From contig NZ_LT607754.1 in assembly GCF_900090285.1 (NCBI RefSeq), forward strand, positions 1 through 64,000: a DNA stretch of 64,000 bases, read 5' to 3'. The notes under the pieces are model-generated. The model was given only the letters and a program-made list of their open reading frames with translations. It was not told where the DNA came from and made no database searches. Below, piece after piece: positions 9,643 through 19,507 of this stretch. Source of the stretch: Micromonospora inositola (GTDB taxonomy: Bacteria > Actinomycetota > Actinomycetes > Mycobacteriales > Micromonosporaceae). Positions within the stretch are counted from its first letter, which is position 1; each line of letters starts with the position of its first letter. The translations under genes and the position numbers were made by a program.

Positions 9643-12486
9643 TTAAAACGTGAGTCCCAATCGGCCGTTCATCCACCTCTGGAGCCAGCTGGGGCCGGAT
9701 TCAGCAACTGCCCTCCGCTCTCGCCGATTCAGAGGTTTAACACCCTCTAGATCGTCGGCCATGTCACCTTCATCAACCAAACTCTTAGACCGAGTAGCAA
9801 GAATCCGAAGCAACAAATCATCCGGCAAGATGCCGCGGGCTACTTCGTGAAAGGGATGCAGATCCCCAGGATATTCTTCCGCCGCAAAGCACGCTAGCCA
9901 CATCAGTACCGCAAACGCGCCCTCCACCTGAATAGCAGCCTGCGTAAAATCAGCCATCCGAGGAACCAAATTAGCCAGCACCTGTGACAGGCGCTTCTCT
10001 TGGATGGGGTGGATCTTCGGCGGGCTAGTCGCCAACCTGCGGCCATGAATCGCGATAATGGCCCGGTCCGTTTCCTCCTCCTGGCCAACTGAAAGCTTCT
10101 GTATAGCCTGCAACAACAGGCCTGGTGTCATCTCTCCAAAGCACGCCAACACCAGCTGGCTGTAGAAGCTCTTCCCCGTTTGTGGATCGAGATGTCCCGT
10201 TAGAGTCAGGTAGGACTGTAGGACCTCCGAGTCGGCGCAATCCACCAAATTGTCTGCCTCGACAATTTCATCGGCAACTCGACCCCACTCATCTAGGAAA
10301 AGGTCAGCCTCGCCTAGGAGCCAAAGCGCTGCCCAACACTCCACGAAGACCTTTCGGAACCCCACGGTATCCTGAGGATGTCCCTCGCCACTTCCGGTCA
10401 ACATCCCGATGCAGATCAGTCGCGGGTCCTTGTACAGCTGCAGTAACGAGATAAAGGCGCCCTTCTTCACGTCGTCAGACAGTTGCGCCCAGGCCCTGAA
10501 GGTACTCGTAAGCACATCGCGGACGAGGGGTGCTCCGACGGGCGTTGCGTTCAAGATACGCAAGCAGAGAGGGTATGGCGGGGACCCGCTGAGCTTCCCT
10601 CCCTGCGATGGGTCTTTAATCAACCGCCGAAGTAGCATTTCGGCACCGCGATGAGTCTTGTTCTCGTATGCTTGTACGATGAGATCTGGCAGGACCGAGC
10701 TCGGGTTGTCCCGATAGACCTGAGCCGCTGTCTGTAAGACGTCATCTTCGCTCCGAGCACGCCGGACAACTGCTTCAGCTGCGTAGAACTCCATAAAAGT
10801 TCGGTGCGTAAAAGCGAACAGACGCTGGCCGCGCGCGTTAAATCCCGTAGCTGTCAACAACCAGGCTCTGTTCGCGCAAAAGCTAAGAAACTCTGCCGCC
10901 CGTTGATCCGCCTCGGACGCTTGGACGCCGGCAGTGTCTTGGAAGTATATTCCGATGAGGCGAGTGAGTTGACCTTCCTCTACGCCAGCTCCCGTTGAAG
11001 GAAATTTGAAAAAGAAGTCCGCAAGTTCTTCCATAAGGGTGTGGCCATAACGTCGATGGTCGACGGGTTGTGGGATATGCCGGAGAGCATCCCAGCCGTA
11101 GAAGAGGAGGTCAGCACAGTCCTTATACACGTCCCGACGGTTCATCGGTATGTATCCCCGAACTCTGTAGAGAGTGCAGAGAAGTGAAAGCATTAGAGGA
11201 TTCCGGCGGATCTCTTGGATATCCTCAGATTCCCTAACGAAGGCCATTCTGTCTGTTTTCGGCCGCTCCATGAGCTTGAACCACCGCGTCGCATATTCCT
11301 CGACTTGATCGGGGGTATATTCATGCAGTTCGTGAACAGAGAATCGCGGGCTCTCGAAGCGAGCCGATTCGTAACCAATCTTCCGAGTGGTGCAGACAAT
11401 CGATGTAAGGGGATACCTGTACGCGACCATCTCGATGCGGCCAATTAGACTTCTTCTAGCCTGAATGTCAACGAGTTCGTCGACACCGTCGAAGATTAGG
11501 AAGCAGCGCCCAACCGAGAGTAAGTCCCGAAGGTCATCTTCGGTGACATCAATGCCGGTGGCCCGCTTTATCGACAGCGCTACTTGATCCGTGACATCTA
11601 CGTCTGCGTCAGAGCCAAATTCCCTGCACCTCACGATGACTGGCGCATAGTCACTTTCCTCGCGTTGGGCAATCTGTCCGGCGAGCCGGGTGACGAAGGT
11701 ACTCTTGCCTGCTCCCGGATGGCCAATGATTACTAGATTCGTCCCCGGATGAGGGTCAGCCAGGACATGGTTGGCCTCGACGGGATCGCCTTGTCGAGCC
11801 GGGCTAAGCGTCCTGCTGACATAGAGCGCGTCATGAGAGAACCTGTGGTGCTCCTGCGTGTGTTCAAGCCTCAGCTCGGAGGTGGCTTCTTGCATCCCGC
11901 AGCTGATATCGACGCACAGTTCCCGAATCTGTTTTGCTCTTGCCACGTCACGCGCAATTGCGACTATGCGCCGTACGTAGAGCGGCGCTGGCTTCTTTTG
12001 GTTGAACCCTGTGTCACCCGCTAGCAAGCTGTCAATATCGTCATCGCTTAGCCTCCTCAAACCATCAACCGTTGGCAGGATGAGTTTGAGGTTCTCTACG
12101 ATAATGCGCCAAATGAGGGCTGCCGTCTCGTCCGACGCCGCCGGGATGCCGGGAACGCGGGATGCGAAGAGTGTTTGGAACGCATTTTCGCACTCCTCAG
12201 CCCATCCGCCAAGGTCTCTTGTTCTCGCCTGCGTATTCAGCACGAGGACGTATGCCGCTGCCAGAGCAAAGACCTCGGGAGACTTGAGCAAGGAGGAAAT
12301 CTGCTGTTCCTGCTCATAGGTCAAGACCACCGCAGCTTCCGCTCCGTCACTGAGCACTAGGCTGCCTAGGTCGATGTCAACTCTGTGCCGGCTGCCTTCA
12401 GCAGCGCTGCCGTAAACCGACGCGGCGACCTTGCCGACGATGGTCTTGATCGCTTCGCCAGCGATCAGCTCGACAATGCCTGTCAT
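9643..12486 (-). CDS. NACHT-domain ATPase (bacterial NLR-like), intact, 947 aa
   Basis: A predicted intracellular sensor/effector ATPase of the STAND class. ATG 12486 follows GGAGGG at five bases. Residues 1-240 form a helical N-terminal domain that I cannot identify. Walker A is IIGHPGAGKST (about 253-263) and Walker B FLIFDGVDEL (about 329-338), followed by CTTRKIGYES and the NPLMLSLLCTLYRVRGYIP and DVYKDCADLLFYGWDALR motifs shared with the decayed paralogue at 2386-5223. The rest is alpha-helical repeat. No nuclease or TIR domain is evident, so the effector may be the N-terminal domain. Bacterial NACHT proteins are known antiphage defence genes; that role here is inference from family and from its position beside an integrative element. 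Two unknown genes lie downstream on the same strand. Confidence 0.88.
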   Translation of the reverse strand: MTGIVELIAGEAIKTIVGKVAASVYGSAAEGSRHRVDIDLGSLVLSDGAEAAVVLTYEQEQQISSLLKSPEVFALAAAYVLVLNTQARTRDLGGWAEECENAFQTLFASRVPGIPAASDETAALIWRIIVENLKLILPTVDGLRRLSDDDIDSLLAGDTGFNQKKPAPLYVRRIVAIARDVARAKQIRELCVDISCGMQEATSELRLEHTQEHHRFSHDALYVSRTLSPARQGDPVEANHVLADPHPGTNLVIIGHPGAGKSTFVTRLAGQIAQREESDYAPVIVRCREFGSDADVDVTDQVALSIKRATGIDVTEDDLRDLLSVGRCFLIFDGVDELVDIQARRSLIGRIEMVAYRYPLTSIVCTTRKIGYESARFESPRFSVHELHEYTPDQVEEYATRWFKLMERPKTDRMAFVRESEDIQEIRRNPLMLSLLCTLYRVRGYIPMNRRDVYKDCADLLFYGWDALRHIPQPVDHRRYGHTLMEELADFFFKFPSTGAGVEEGQLTRLIGIYFQDTAGVQASEADQRAAEFLSFCANRAWLLTATGFNARGQRLFAFTHRTFMEFYAAEAVVRRARSEDDVLQTAAQVYRDNPSSVLPDLIVQAYENKTHRGAEMLLRRLIKDPSQGGKLSGSPPYPLCLRILNATPVGAPLVRDVLTSTFRAWAQLSDDVKKGAFISLLQLYKDPRLICIGMLTGSGEGHPQDTVGFRKVFVECWAALWLLGEADLFLDEWGRVADEIVEADNLVDCADSEVLQSYLTLTGHLDPQTGKSFYSQLVLACFGEMTPGLLLQAIQKLSVGQEEETDRAIIAIHGRRLATSPPKIHPIQEKRLSQVLANLVPRMADFTQAAIQVEGAFAVLMWLACFAAEEYPGDLHPFHEVARGILPDDLLLRILATRSKSLVDEGDMADDLEGVKPLNRRERRAVAESGPSWLQRWMNGRLGLTF

Positions 12487-13169
12487 TGATGCCCTCCCCC
12501 GGGTTGGCAGCCAACCTGCGCGATCCGCCAGCGTATGAGAGCTGTTGTCGCATATCGCCATGACATGTCGGCTATCCGACACTCCTCGTAGGACGTTCGC
12601 CATCCCGTCTGCCGTCGACCCGCCCTCCTGGGGAGCTGGCCGCCGCCCGGCCCGCCACGTCAAGCGGACCTTGACGCAGGTTCGGACGCTGGCGAGTCGG
12701 GCGGTGGTCTGCTCGGCTTTGCCCGGGTCGATGGCAGGCGGGATGGCCTACCGCAACCACCCACGGACCCGGCGGCTGCCGACGATCTTCTGCCATCCTG
12801 GAGCCGGAGCGCCCCCGCCGGAGGCGCCCTAACCGCAACCTCGCGACCGCCGCCAACTCGCCGACGCGGCTGGCGTGCTCTCCCCTACGCCGCGCGGTTC
12901 TGGCCGCGCGGCTCGGCCGGCTGCCGGCCCACCACCCCACGGTCAACGGTCTGTCGTTCCGCGGCGGCCCTCCGGGCTTCCCCGCTTTCCGCGCCAGCCG
13001 CCGGGCGTCAGGGGTGACGGCCGCAGAGCGACAGCGGCAGCGGCCGGCACGCGCCCAGGCGGCGGCGCGTGCGGCCCGTCAAGGGCCGCCTTGATCGATG
13101 TAAAGAAAGTCCTCCCACTCGGCCGTCATGCTGGCAGCCGGCCGGCCTGCGCCCTGGAAGGATGAGGGC
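12487..13169. other. long gap upstream of the NACHT gene, nothing identified
   Basis: About 680 bp of GC-rich sequence without a convincing gene. Translations in all frames are Arg/Pro/Gly-rich and lack motifs. It must hold the NACHT promoter. The more AT-rich composition of the NACHT gene ends close to 12,540, so an old junction may lie here. A hairpin (GGCCC/GGGCC) at 13,073-13,087 is weak. Confidence 0.35.
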
Positions 13170-13487
13170 ATGGACCGCTTCGAGGGGCGCTGCTGGCTGG
13201 ACTGGTGGGCGAACTCCTCCACCCTGCTCGGCAGCGTCGAGGTGGCCGTTGTGATTACCGCCGTAGACGCCGGCTGGGAGGCCCGCGGTCGCCTGGTCAG
13301 CGACAGCGACGGGGACCGTGACGCCTTTGCATTCCTTTGCGACCTCGATCCCGTCTTCATGCTGCGCTTCGAAGACGAGAGCAGGGTCGCCGTCACCGCG
13401 CACCCCAGCGACGGGCATCGCCGCTTCAGCCTCACCGAGTACACCGGTCCTGTTCAGCGATCGGTCGAAAATCGCATCGCCCTGTAG
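13170..13487 (+). CDS. hypothetical protein (105 aa)
   Basis: Starts at ATG 13170 behind a GGAAGGATGAGGG region. It is a compact acidic protein of mostly beta character (AVVITAVDAGWEARGRLVSD, FMLRFEDESRVAVTAHPSD), with no membrane segment and no recognised domain. It is the last gene before the replication module of the integrative element and points the same way, so it may be element cargo. Confidence 0.6.
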   Translation: MDRFEGRCWLDWWANSSTLLGSVEVAVVITAVDAGWEARGRLVSDSDGDRDAFAFLCDLDPVFMLRFEDESRVAVTAHPSDGHRRFSLTEYTGPVQRSVENRIAL

Positions 13488-13542
13488 GCAGCACCGGACC
13501 AAGCCTGCGACCGGACTGGCTCGACAGCAGGTTCACGACGGG

Positions 13543-13570
13543 TTGACGTGTCGGCACCCGGTGCTACTCT
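13543..13570 (+). promoter_or_regulatory. probable promoter of the rep operon with internal palindrome
   Basis: TTGACG (13543-13548) and TACTCT (13565-13570) are separated by 16 bp, close to the consensus for a housekeeping sigma factor. The spacer contains the perfect palindrome GCACCCGGTGC (13554-13564), placed where a repressor would block RNA polymerase. The first gene downstream is the replication initiator, about 450 bp away, so the transcript would have a long leader. Confidence 0.5.
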
Positions 13571-13592
13571 GACGCTCGTCGAGCACGCCAAC

Positions 13593-13652
13593 GCGGCCTT
13601 CCTGCCGGATCGCTGGACTCGACTTCCGAGATGCCGAGCGGCCTTCCTGCCG
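13593..13652 (+). repeat. two 15-bp direct repeats upstream of rep
   Basis: GCGGCCTTCCTGCCG occurs at 13593-13607 and again at 13638-13652, 45 bp apart. They lie in the otherwise empty 540-bp stretch (13488-14024) before the initiator gene. They could be initiator-binding iterons or part of a leader RNA structure. Nothing else in this stretch looks coding. Confidence 0.45.
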
Positions 13653-14024
13653 CTGATCCGGGCCACGTTCCGCCGGGTCTCGATCGCACCGGCCACAGTG
13701 CCGGTCCCCTGAATCCGCTGAGCGGTCCAGCACGGCCTGGTCTGCCGTCCACGATGGCCCGGATTCGCACCCCACGGTGGGACAGCCTGCGGCAACCGGA
13801 CGCCGATATCCAGGCTCCCCACCCATGCCGACGTCAATCACCGAGTCCACGAGCGCGAAAGGACACGACCGATCGGCGGAGAGTGGTACCACCACAAATC
13901 CGCCCTCCGGCGGCAGCCGCCCTCCCGGCGGTGCCAGGAGACACGACGAACACCACCAGCGGACAGAAGTCCAGAGCTGGTGGTGCTTTGTCTCCCGTCC
14001 CTGACACCCCGTGAGGAGAGAGTC

Positions 14025-15589
<1,565 letters not shown>

Positions 15590-15593
<4 letters not shown>

Positions 15594-15787
15594 GCCGTAA
15601 CCTCACCCCGCGCTGGTACTCCCCCGCCGAGGTCGCCGTCCTGCTCGGCTTCGGTATCTCCAAGGTCAAGATGAAGATCGCCACCGGCGAGCTGCGCTCC
15701 ATCAAGGACGGCAAGTACCGCCGCATCCTGCCCGAATGGGTCGACGACTACATCCGCCAGCAGGTCAAGCGCCAGGAGGTCGCCTGA
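15590..15787 (+). CDS. xis: excisionase / MerR-type small DNA-binding protein (65 aa)
   Basis: A small winged-helix-type protein (YSPAEVAVLLGFGISKVKMK, then IKDGKYRRILPEWVDDYI) typical of the excisionases that steer the paired integrase towards excision. Its ATG overlaps the rep stop (ATGA) and its stop overlaps the integrase start (TGATG), so all three genes should be co-translated. Confidence 0.88.
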
Positions 15788-17007
15788 TGCCAGCCCGTGC
15801 CCGCGCCAACGGCGAAGGCTCGATCTTCCCGTACCGCAACGGCTTCGCCGCCTACGTCTGGGTCACCAAGCCCGACGGCAAGCGCACGCGCAAGTACGTC
15901 TACGGCAAGACGCGGGAGGCAGTCCACAATAAGTGGATCAAGCTGCATCAGCAGGCGAAACAGGGACCGGTGGCGACCAGCGTCCCGACGGTCGGCAGCT
16001 TCCTCACCCGGTGGCTATCGGAGATCATCGAGCCGAACCGGGCACCGCTGACCTATGCGACCTACGAGACGATCGTCCGCCGCTACATCGCCCCCGGCCT
16101 CGGGGCCAAGCGGCTCGACCGGCTCCAGTCGCGGGACGTGCAGACCTGGATCAACCACGTGGCTCGGACCTGCCAGTGCTGCGCCCAGGGCAAGGACGCC
16201 GCTCGGCCCAAGGACAAGCGGCGCTGCTGCGCCGTCGGCCGGTGCTGCCAGGCCGTCCCGTCGACCCGCACGGTCAGCGACATCCGGGCCGCCCTGCGGG
16301 CCGCCCTCACCCACGCCCAGACCGAAGACCTCATCACCAAAAACCCAGCGGCATCGGTCACCCTCGCCACCGTCCGCCGCCGACGCGGCCAGTCCTGGTC
16401 GAGCGACGAGGCCCGCCGGTTCCTGGAATCGGCCCGCCACGACGAGGAGACGCTTTACGCCGCTTACGCCCTGGTCCTCGTCACCGGCCTACGCAAGGGC
16501 GAAGTCCTGGGACTGACATGGGAGGACGTCGACCTCGACGCCGGAGAGCTGACCATCGGCCGCCAACTGCAACGGGTCCGCGGCCACCTCCTGCACCGCG
16601 ACACCAAGACCCAGGCCTCCGACGCCACCCTCCCCCTGCCCGACATCTGCGCAACGGCACTACAAATCAGGAAGGCACAACGGGACGAGGCACGAGCAGC
16701 CGCCGGCAACGCGTGGCACGAGAATGACCTCGTATTCACCACCTGCTATGGCACACCCATCGAGCCGCGCAACTTTCAACGGTCCTGGCAGACAAGATGC
16801 GAGAAGGCGAAAGTCAAGCCGATCACCGTCCACGACGCGCGCCGCACCTGCGCCACCCTCCTGGCCGACCTCGACGTCCATCCCAGAGTCGTCATGCAGA
16901 TCCTCCGGCACGCCCGCTTCTCCGTGACCATGGAGATCTACACGCAGGTCTCGTCGAAGGCGACCCTCGACGCCCTCAAGCGCCTCGGTGACTCACTCGG
17001 CCACTGA
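15787..17007 (+). CDS. int: tyrosine recombinase / integrase
   Basis: Catalyses site-specific recombination between the element and tRNA-Val. It has 406 residues. An N-terminal AP2-like arm-binding domain (EGSIFPYRNGFAAYVWVTK) is followed by a SAM-like core-binding domain and the catalytic domain with TGLRKGEVLGLTW (first Arg), HDARRTCATLL (His-x-x-Arg), the LRHARF box and nucleophile Tyr in MEIYTQV. A Cys-rich insertion between the core-binding helices (CQCCAQGKDAARPKDKRRCC, with further CC pairs) suggests a zinc knuckle, an elaboration of this subgroup. All catalytic residues are present, so it should be active. It points at the tRNA 3' end 76 bp away. Confidence 0.93.
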   Translation: MPARARANGEGSIFPYRNGFAAYVWVTKPDGKRTRKYVYGKTREAVHNKWIKLHQQAKQGPVATSVPTVGSFLTRWLSEIIEPNRAPLTYATYETIVRRYIAPGLGAKRLDRLQSRDVQTWINHVARTCQCCAQGKDAARPKDKRRCCAVGRCCQAVPSTRTVSDIRAALRAALTHAQTEDLITKNPAASVTLATVRRRRGQSWSSDEARRFLESARHDEETLYAAYALVLVTGLRKGEVLGLTWEDVDLDAGELTIGRQLQRVRGHLLHRDTKTQASDATLPLPDICATALQIRKAQRDEARAAAGNAWHENDLVFTTCYGTPIEPRNFQRSWQTRCEKAKVKPITVHDARRTCATLLADLDVHPRVVMQILRHARFSVTMEIYTQVSSKATLDALKRLGDSLGH

Positions 17008-17040
17008 CCTACTGCTGTACTTCGCTGCTGTACGGGCAGC

Positions 17041-17075
17041 AAAAAGGCCACCCCCGAAGCCGGGAAGTGGCCTTT
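17041..17075 (-). terminator. Rho-independent terminator of tRNA-Val
   Basis: On the minus strand, AAAGGCCAC and GTGGCCTTT form a 9-bp stem around a short G/C-rich loop, and the strand continues into TTTTT. It begins 9 bp after the tRNA. If the attachment core lies inside the tRNA, this terminator belongs to the element rather than the host. Confidence 0.75.
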
Positions 17076-17083
17076 GACCTGCG

Positions 17084-17155
17084 TGGGCGATACTGGGATC
17101 GAACCAGTGACCTCTTCGGTGTGAACGAAGCGCTCTCCCGCTGAGCTAATCGCCC
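17084..17155 (-). tRNA. tRNA-Val (anticodon CAC)
   Basis: On the minus strand the acceptor arms GGGCGAT and ATCGCCC pair over 7 bp. The D arm AGCTCAGCGGGAGAGC, the anticodon arm CTTCG-TTCACAC-CGAAG (anticodon CAC) and the T arm with GGTTCGATCC are all standard. The gene is 72 nt with discriminator A and no encoded CCA. It is the integration site of the element to the left. Confidence 0.95.
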
Positions 17156-17205
17156 TCAGCGCCGATGACTCTACCTGATCGAGAAGGCAGACCAAAAACC
17201 CGGGG

Positions 17206-17760
17206 TCAGTGCGTCGCGAGGTAGTGCAGCGTCCGGGCCACCAGGTCGATCCCGAGGCTGTACTTGAGCGACAGCCACACCACCGTGGCCACGAAGACGA
17301 GGCCGACCGCACCGAGCACGAACCGCACCGGAAATGACCGGCTGGTGACCCAACGCGTCCACGCCTGGACGTGCCGTCGGGTGAAGCCGAGCAGCCGCCG
17401 CGCCCAGTGGAACTCGACCGCCCAGATGCCCAGCCCGGCGATCACCAGCAGCCAGCCGGGCCCGGGCAGCGGGATCAGCGCGATACCGACGGTGACGACG
17501 ATGGCGCCCGCGATGGCGATGAAGATCTTGAGGGTGATCCGGCCGGTGGGGTTGGCGCGGATCAGGTCGAGGGTCGTGTTCACCCGCCCCCGCCAGCCGC
17601 CACGACGAGGTGCCGGAACCGCGGCGCCGGCCCGCGAGGCGGTGCCGCCGGAGGTGCCGCGCGGATCACCGGAATCCCGCTCCGTCGACACCCCGTACCC
17701 CCGCCTTTCGGCTGCTCGGGCCGCTCCTTTCGGCGGGTCGGCCGTGGTCGTCGGATCCAT
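17206..17760 (-). CDS. TIGR02611/PGPGW family membrane protein
   Basis: An actinobacterial membrane protein of unknown role, 184 residues. After a disordered N-terminus rich in Gly, Arg and Pro come a charged stretch and two hydrophobic hairpins: residues about 82-123 with the hallmark IPLPGPGWLLVIAGLGIW, and a C-terminal pair ending with FVATVVWLSLKYSLGIDLVA. The central LLGFTRRHVQAWTRWVTSR is probably cytosolic. ATG 17760 has GAGGGG upstream; GTG 17787 would add 9 residues. It is the first chromosomal gene after the tRNA. Confidence 0.75.
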   Translation of the reverse strand: MDPTTTADPPKGAARAAERRGYGVSTERDSGDPRGTSGGTASRAGAAVPAPRRGGWRGRVNTTLDLIRANPTGRITLKIFIAIAGAIVVTVGIALIPLPGPGWLLVIAGLGIWAVEFHWARRLLGFTRRHVQAWTRWVTSRSFPVRFVLGAVGLVFVATVVWLSLKYSLGIDLVARTLHYLATH

Positions 17761-18054
17761 TGAGGAACCCCTCGCGACCATTTCCACCCCCAGTGTCGCC
17801 CGGGACCGTCACCCCCGCAGAGGACTGGACGTTACCGGAGTAAGTCGACGACTGAACCACCCGATGCCGGGCGGCACCACGGTCTGGGCGAATCGGCAAA
17901 TCCTACAAGAATTTTCACATTCTCTGAGGCTTTCCGACCGCCTTCCCACCACTGGGTGAAGTCAGCGTATGGCGGAGCGTAGCCAGGAGTAGCACCTGAG
18001 TATGGGAAAAGCGGGACACGCGCGTTCCGCAGCGGTGCCGGGGGGAGAACGTCC

Positions 18055-18486
18055 ATGAGTGTCATCCGACCGACGACCGTAGAGGTCGAGACGTCGCTAA
18101 GGCTCGTCGCGCCTGACGCCACCGCATTGCCGGTGCGTGCCAGTCTGCGTTACGACCCTGCTGACCCGTATGCGGTCCATGTCCTGTTCCACGCCGAATC
18201 CGCCGGCGGCGAGGCGGTGAGCTGGTCGTTCGCGCGCGAACTGCTGGTCACCGGGCTCGACGAGCCGGCCGGCATCGGCGACGTCCGAGTCTGGCCCTGG
18301 GCCACCCCGCGCGGCGACTTCGTCGCGCTCGCGCTGTCGTCCCCGGACGGCAACGCCCTCTTCGAGGTCCCGCGCAGCGTGCTCGTCCGCTTCCTGCGCC
18401 GGACCTACGTCGTCGTCCCGCGCGGCCGCGAGGCCGAGCACCTGGACGTCGACACGGCGGTCAACCGGCTGCTCGCCGGCCGCTGA
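18055..18486 (+). CDS. ssgB: SsgA/SsgB-like sporulation and cell-division protein
   Basis: SsgA-like proteins guide septum placement in sporulating actinomycetes; SsgB helps bring FtsZ to division sites (family knowledge). This 143-residue protein shows the family pattern LRYDPADPYAVHVLFHAES, then SFARELLVTGL, DVRVWPW and ALSSPDGNALFEVP, and a C-terminal FLRRTYVVVPRG. ATG 18055 follows GGGGGGAGAACGTCC, a good ribosome site. Its 570-bp upstream neighbour region is shared with a divergent membrane gene, and a terminator follows. Micromonosporaceae usually carry the SsgB type, hence the symbol. Confidence 0.85.
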   Translation: MSVIRPTTVEVETSLRLVAPDATALPVRASLRYDPADPYAVHVLFHAESAGGEAVSWSFARELLVTGLDEPAGIGDVRVWPWATPRGDFVALALSSPDGNALFEVPRSVLVRFLRRTYVVVPRGREAEHLDVDTAVNRLLAGR

Positions 18487-18496
18487 CAACACGAAA

Positions 18497-18535
18497 CCGG
18501 GGCCGCGCGGATCTGCCGAGTCCGCGCGGCCCCGG
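18497..18535. terminator. bidirectional hairpin between ssgB and the SDR gene
   Basis: CCGGGGCCGCGCGGA pairs perfectly with TCCGCGCGGCCCCGG across a 9-nt loop, between two convergent genes. No T-run follows, as is common in high-GC actinobacteria. Confidence 0.75.
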
Positions 18536-18572
18536 CCACCACCCGTCGAGTACGCCGTGGGGCGTGCCCGAC

Positions 18573-19349
18573 TCAGCCGTGCGTGGTGATCCCACCGTCC
18601 ACGGGGATCACCGCCCCGGTCAGGTACGCCCCGGCGCGGGACGACAGGTAGATCGCGGTGCCCGCCATGTCCTCGGGGCGGCCGATCCGGCCGAGCGGCA
18701 CCTGCTGCTCGATCGCCGACCGGGCGGCCGGGTCGTCCAGCGCGAACGCCATCATCCTGCTCTCGAACGGCCCGGGCGCGATCGCGTTGACCGTGATCCG
18801 CTCGGCGGCCAGCTGGTGGGCGAGGCTGCGGGTGAGCATGTGCACCGCCGCCTTCGTGGCCGAGTACGCGTACACCTCCATGAACGGCACCCGGAGGCCG
18901 TCGATCGACCCGATGTTGATCACGCGAGCCGGGTCGTCGGCGCCGGCTGCCGCGCGCAGCGCCGGCAGCAGCGCGGTGGTGAGCCGGAAGACGGCCTTGA
19001 CGTTGACCGCCCAGAGCTTGTCGAACGCGGCCTCCGGATACTCCTCCAGCGGCGCGCCCCAGGTCGCGCCGGCGTTGTTGACCAGCACGTCGAGCCGGTC
19101 GGTGCGCTCCCGTACGGCGGCGGCCAGCCCCTGCGCGCCCTCGTCGCGGCTCAGGTCCGCCGGGATCGCCTCGCAGTGCCCCTCGGCGGCGAGCTCCCTG
19201 GCCACCCGCTCGCAGACGTCGGCCTTGCGCGAGGAGATGATGACCTTCGCGCCGGCCTGCACGAAGCCCCGGGCAATCATCAGCCCGATCCCCCGCGAGC
19301 CGCCGGTGACCAGGACGGTCTTGCCTTCGACCGAGAACAGATCCGTCAT
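18573..19349 (-). CDS. SDR family NAD(P)-dependent oxidoreductase
   Basis: Classical short-chain dehydrogenase of 258 residues. It has the Rossmann glycine motif TGGSRGIG (about residues 16-23), NNAG (about 90-93), catalytic Ser in INIGSIDG, YxxxK as YSATK, and the C-terminal substrate-loop motif NAIAPGPFESRMM. The end VIPVDGGITTHG is typical of the 3-oxoacyl-reductase-like and gluconate/sorbose-type branch. Arg after the glycine loop (SRK) suggests NADPH preference. Substrate unknown. It is divergent from an AraC-type regulator with the palindrome TACCGATCGGTA between them, so regulation by a local or TetR-type protein is likely. ATG 19355 is an alternative start. Confidence 0.88.
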   Translation of the reverse strand: MTDLFSVEGKTVLVTGGSRGIGLMIARGFVQAGAKVIISSRKADVCERVARELAAEGHCEAIPADLSRDEGAQGLAAAVRERTDRLDVLVNNAGATWGAPLEEYPEAAFDKLWAVNVKAVFRLTTALLPALRAAAGADDPARVINIGSIDGLRVPFMEVYAYSATKAAVHMLTRSLAHQLAAERITVNAIAPGPFESRMMAFALDDPAARSAIEQQVPLGRIGRPEDMAGTAIYLSSRAGAYLTGAVIPVDGGITTHG

Positions 19350-19404
19350 GCCCATCCCATCGCGAGTCGGCGGGGGCCGCGGGGTGGACCGCCGACCCAG
19401 GCGC

Positions 19405-19416
19405 TACCGATCGGTA
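19405..19416. promoter_or_regulatory. palindromic operator candidate
   Basis: TACCGATCGGTA is a perfect 12-bp palindrome in the intergenic region between the divergent SDR and AraC-type genes. A palindrome with the same ACCGATCGGT core occurs at 36503-36514. Both resemble TetR-family operator cores. Confidence 0.45.
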
Positions 19417-19507
19417 ACCTAGTCGGCCCCCGACCGCGGCGACAAGCCCGCGCCCGCGGCCCGGCGTCGAGATGCGAGCTGAGCAGGAGACCGTTAACGT
19501 CGGGACG

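Noticed and set aside
12487..13169. A possible gene on either strand in the gap upstream of the NACHT gene
   Set aside because: All translations are Arg/Pro/Gly-rich, lack ribosome sites and show no family motif.
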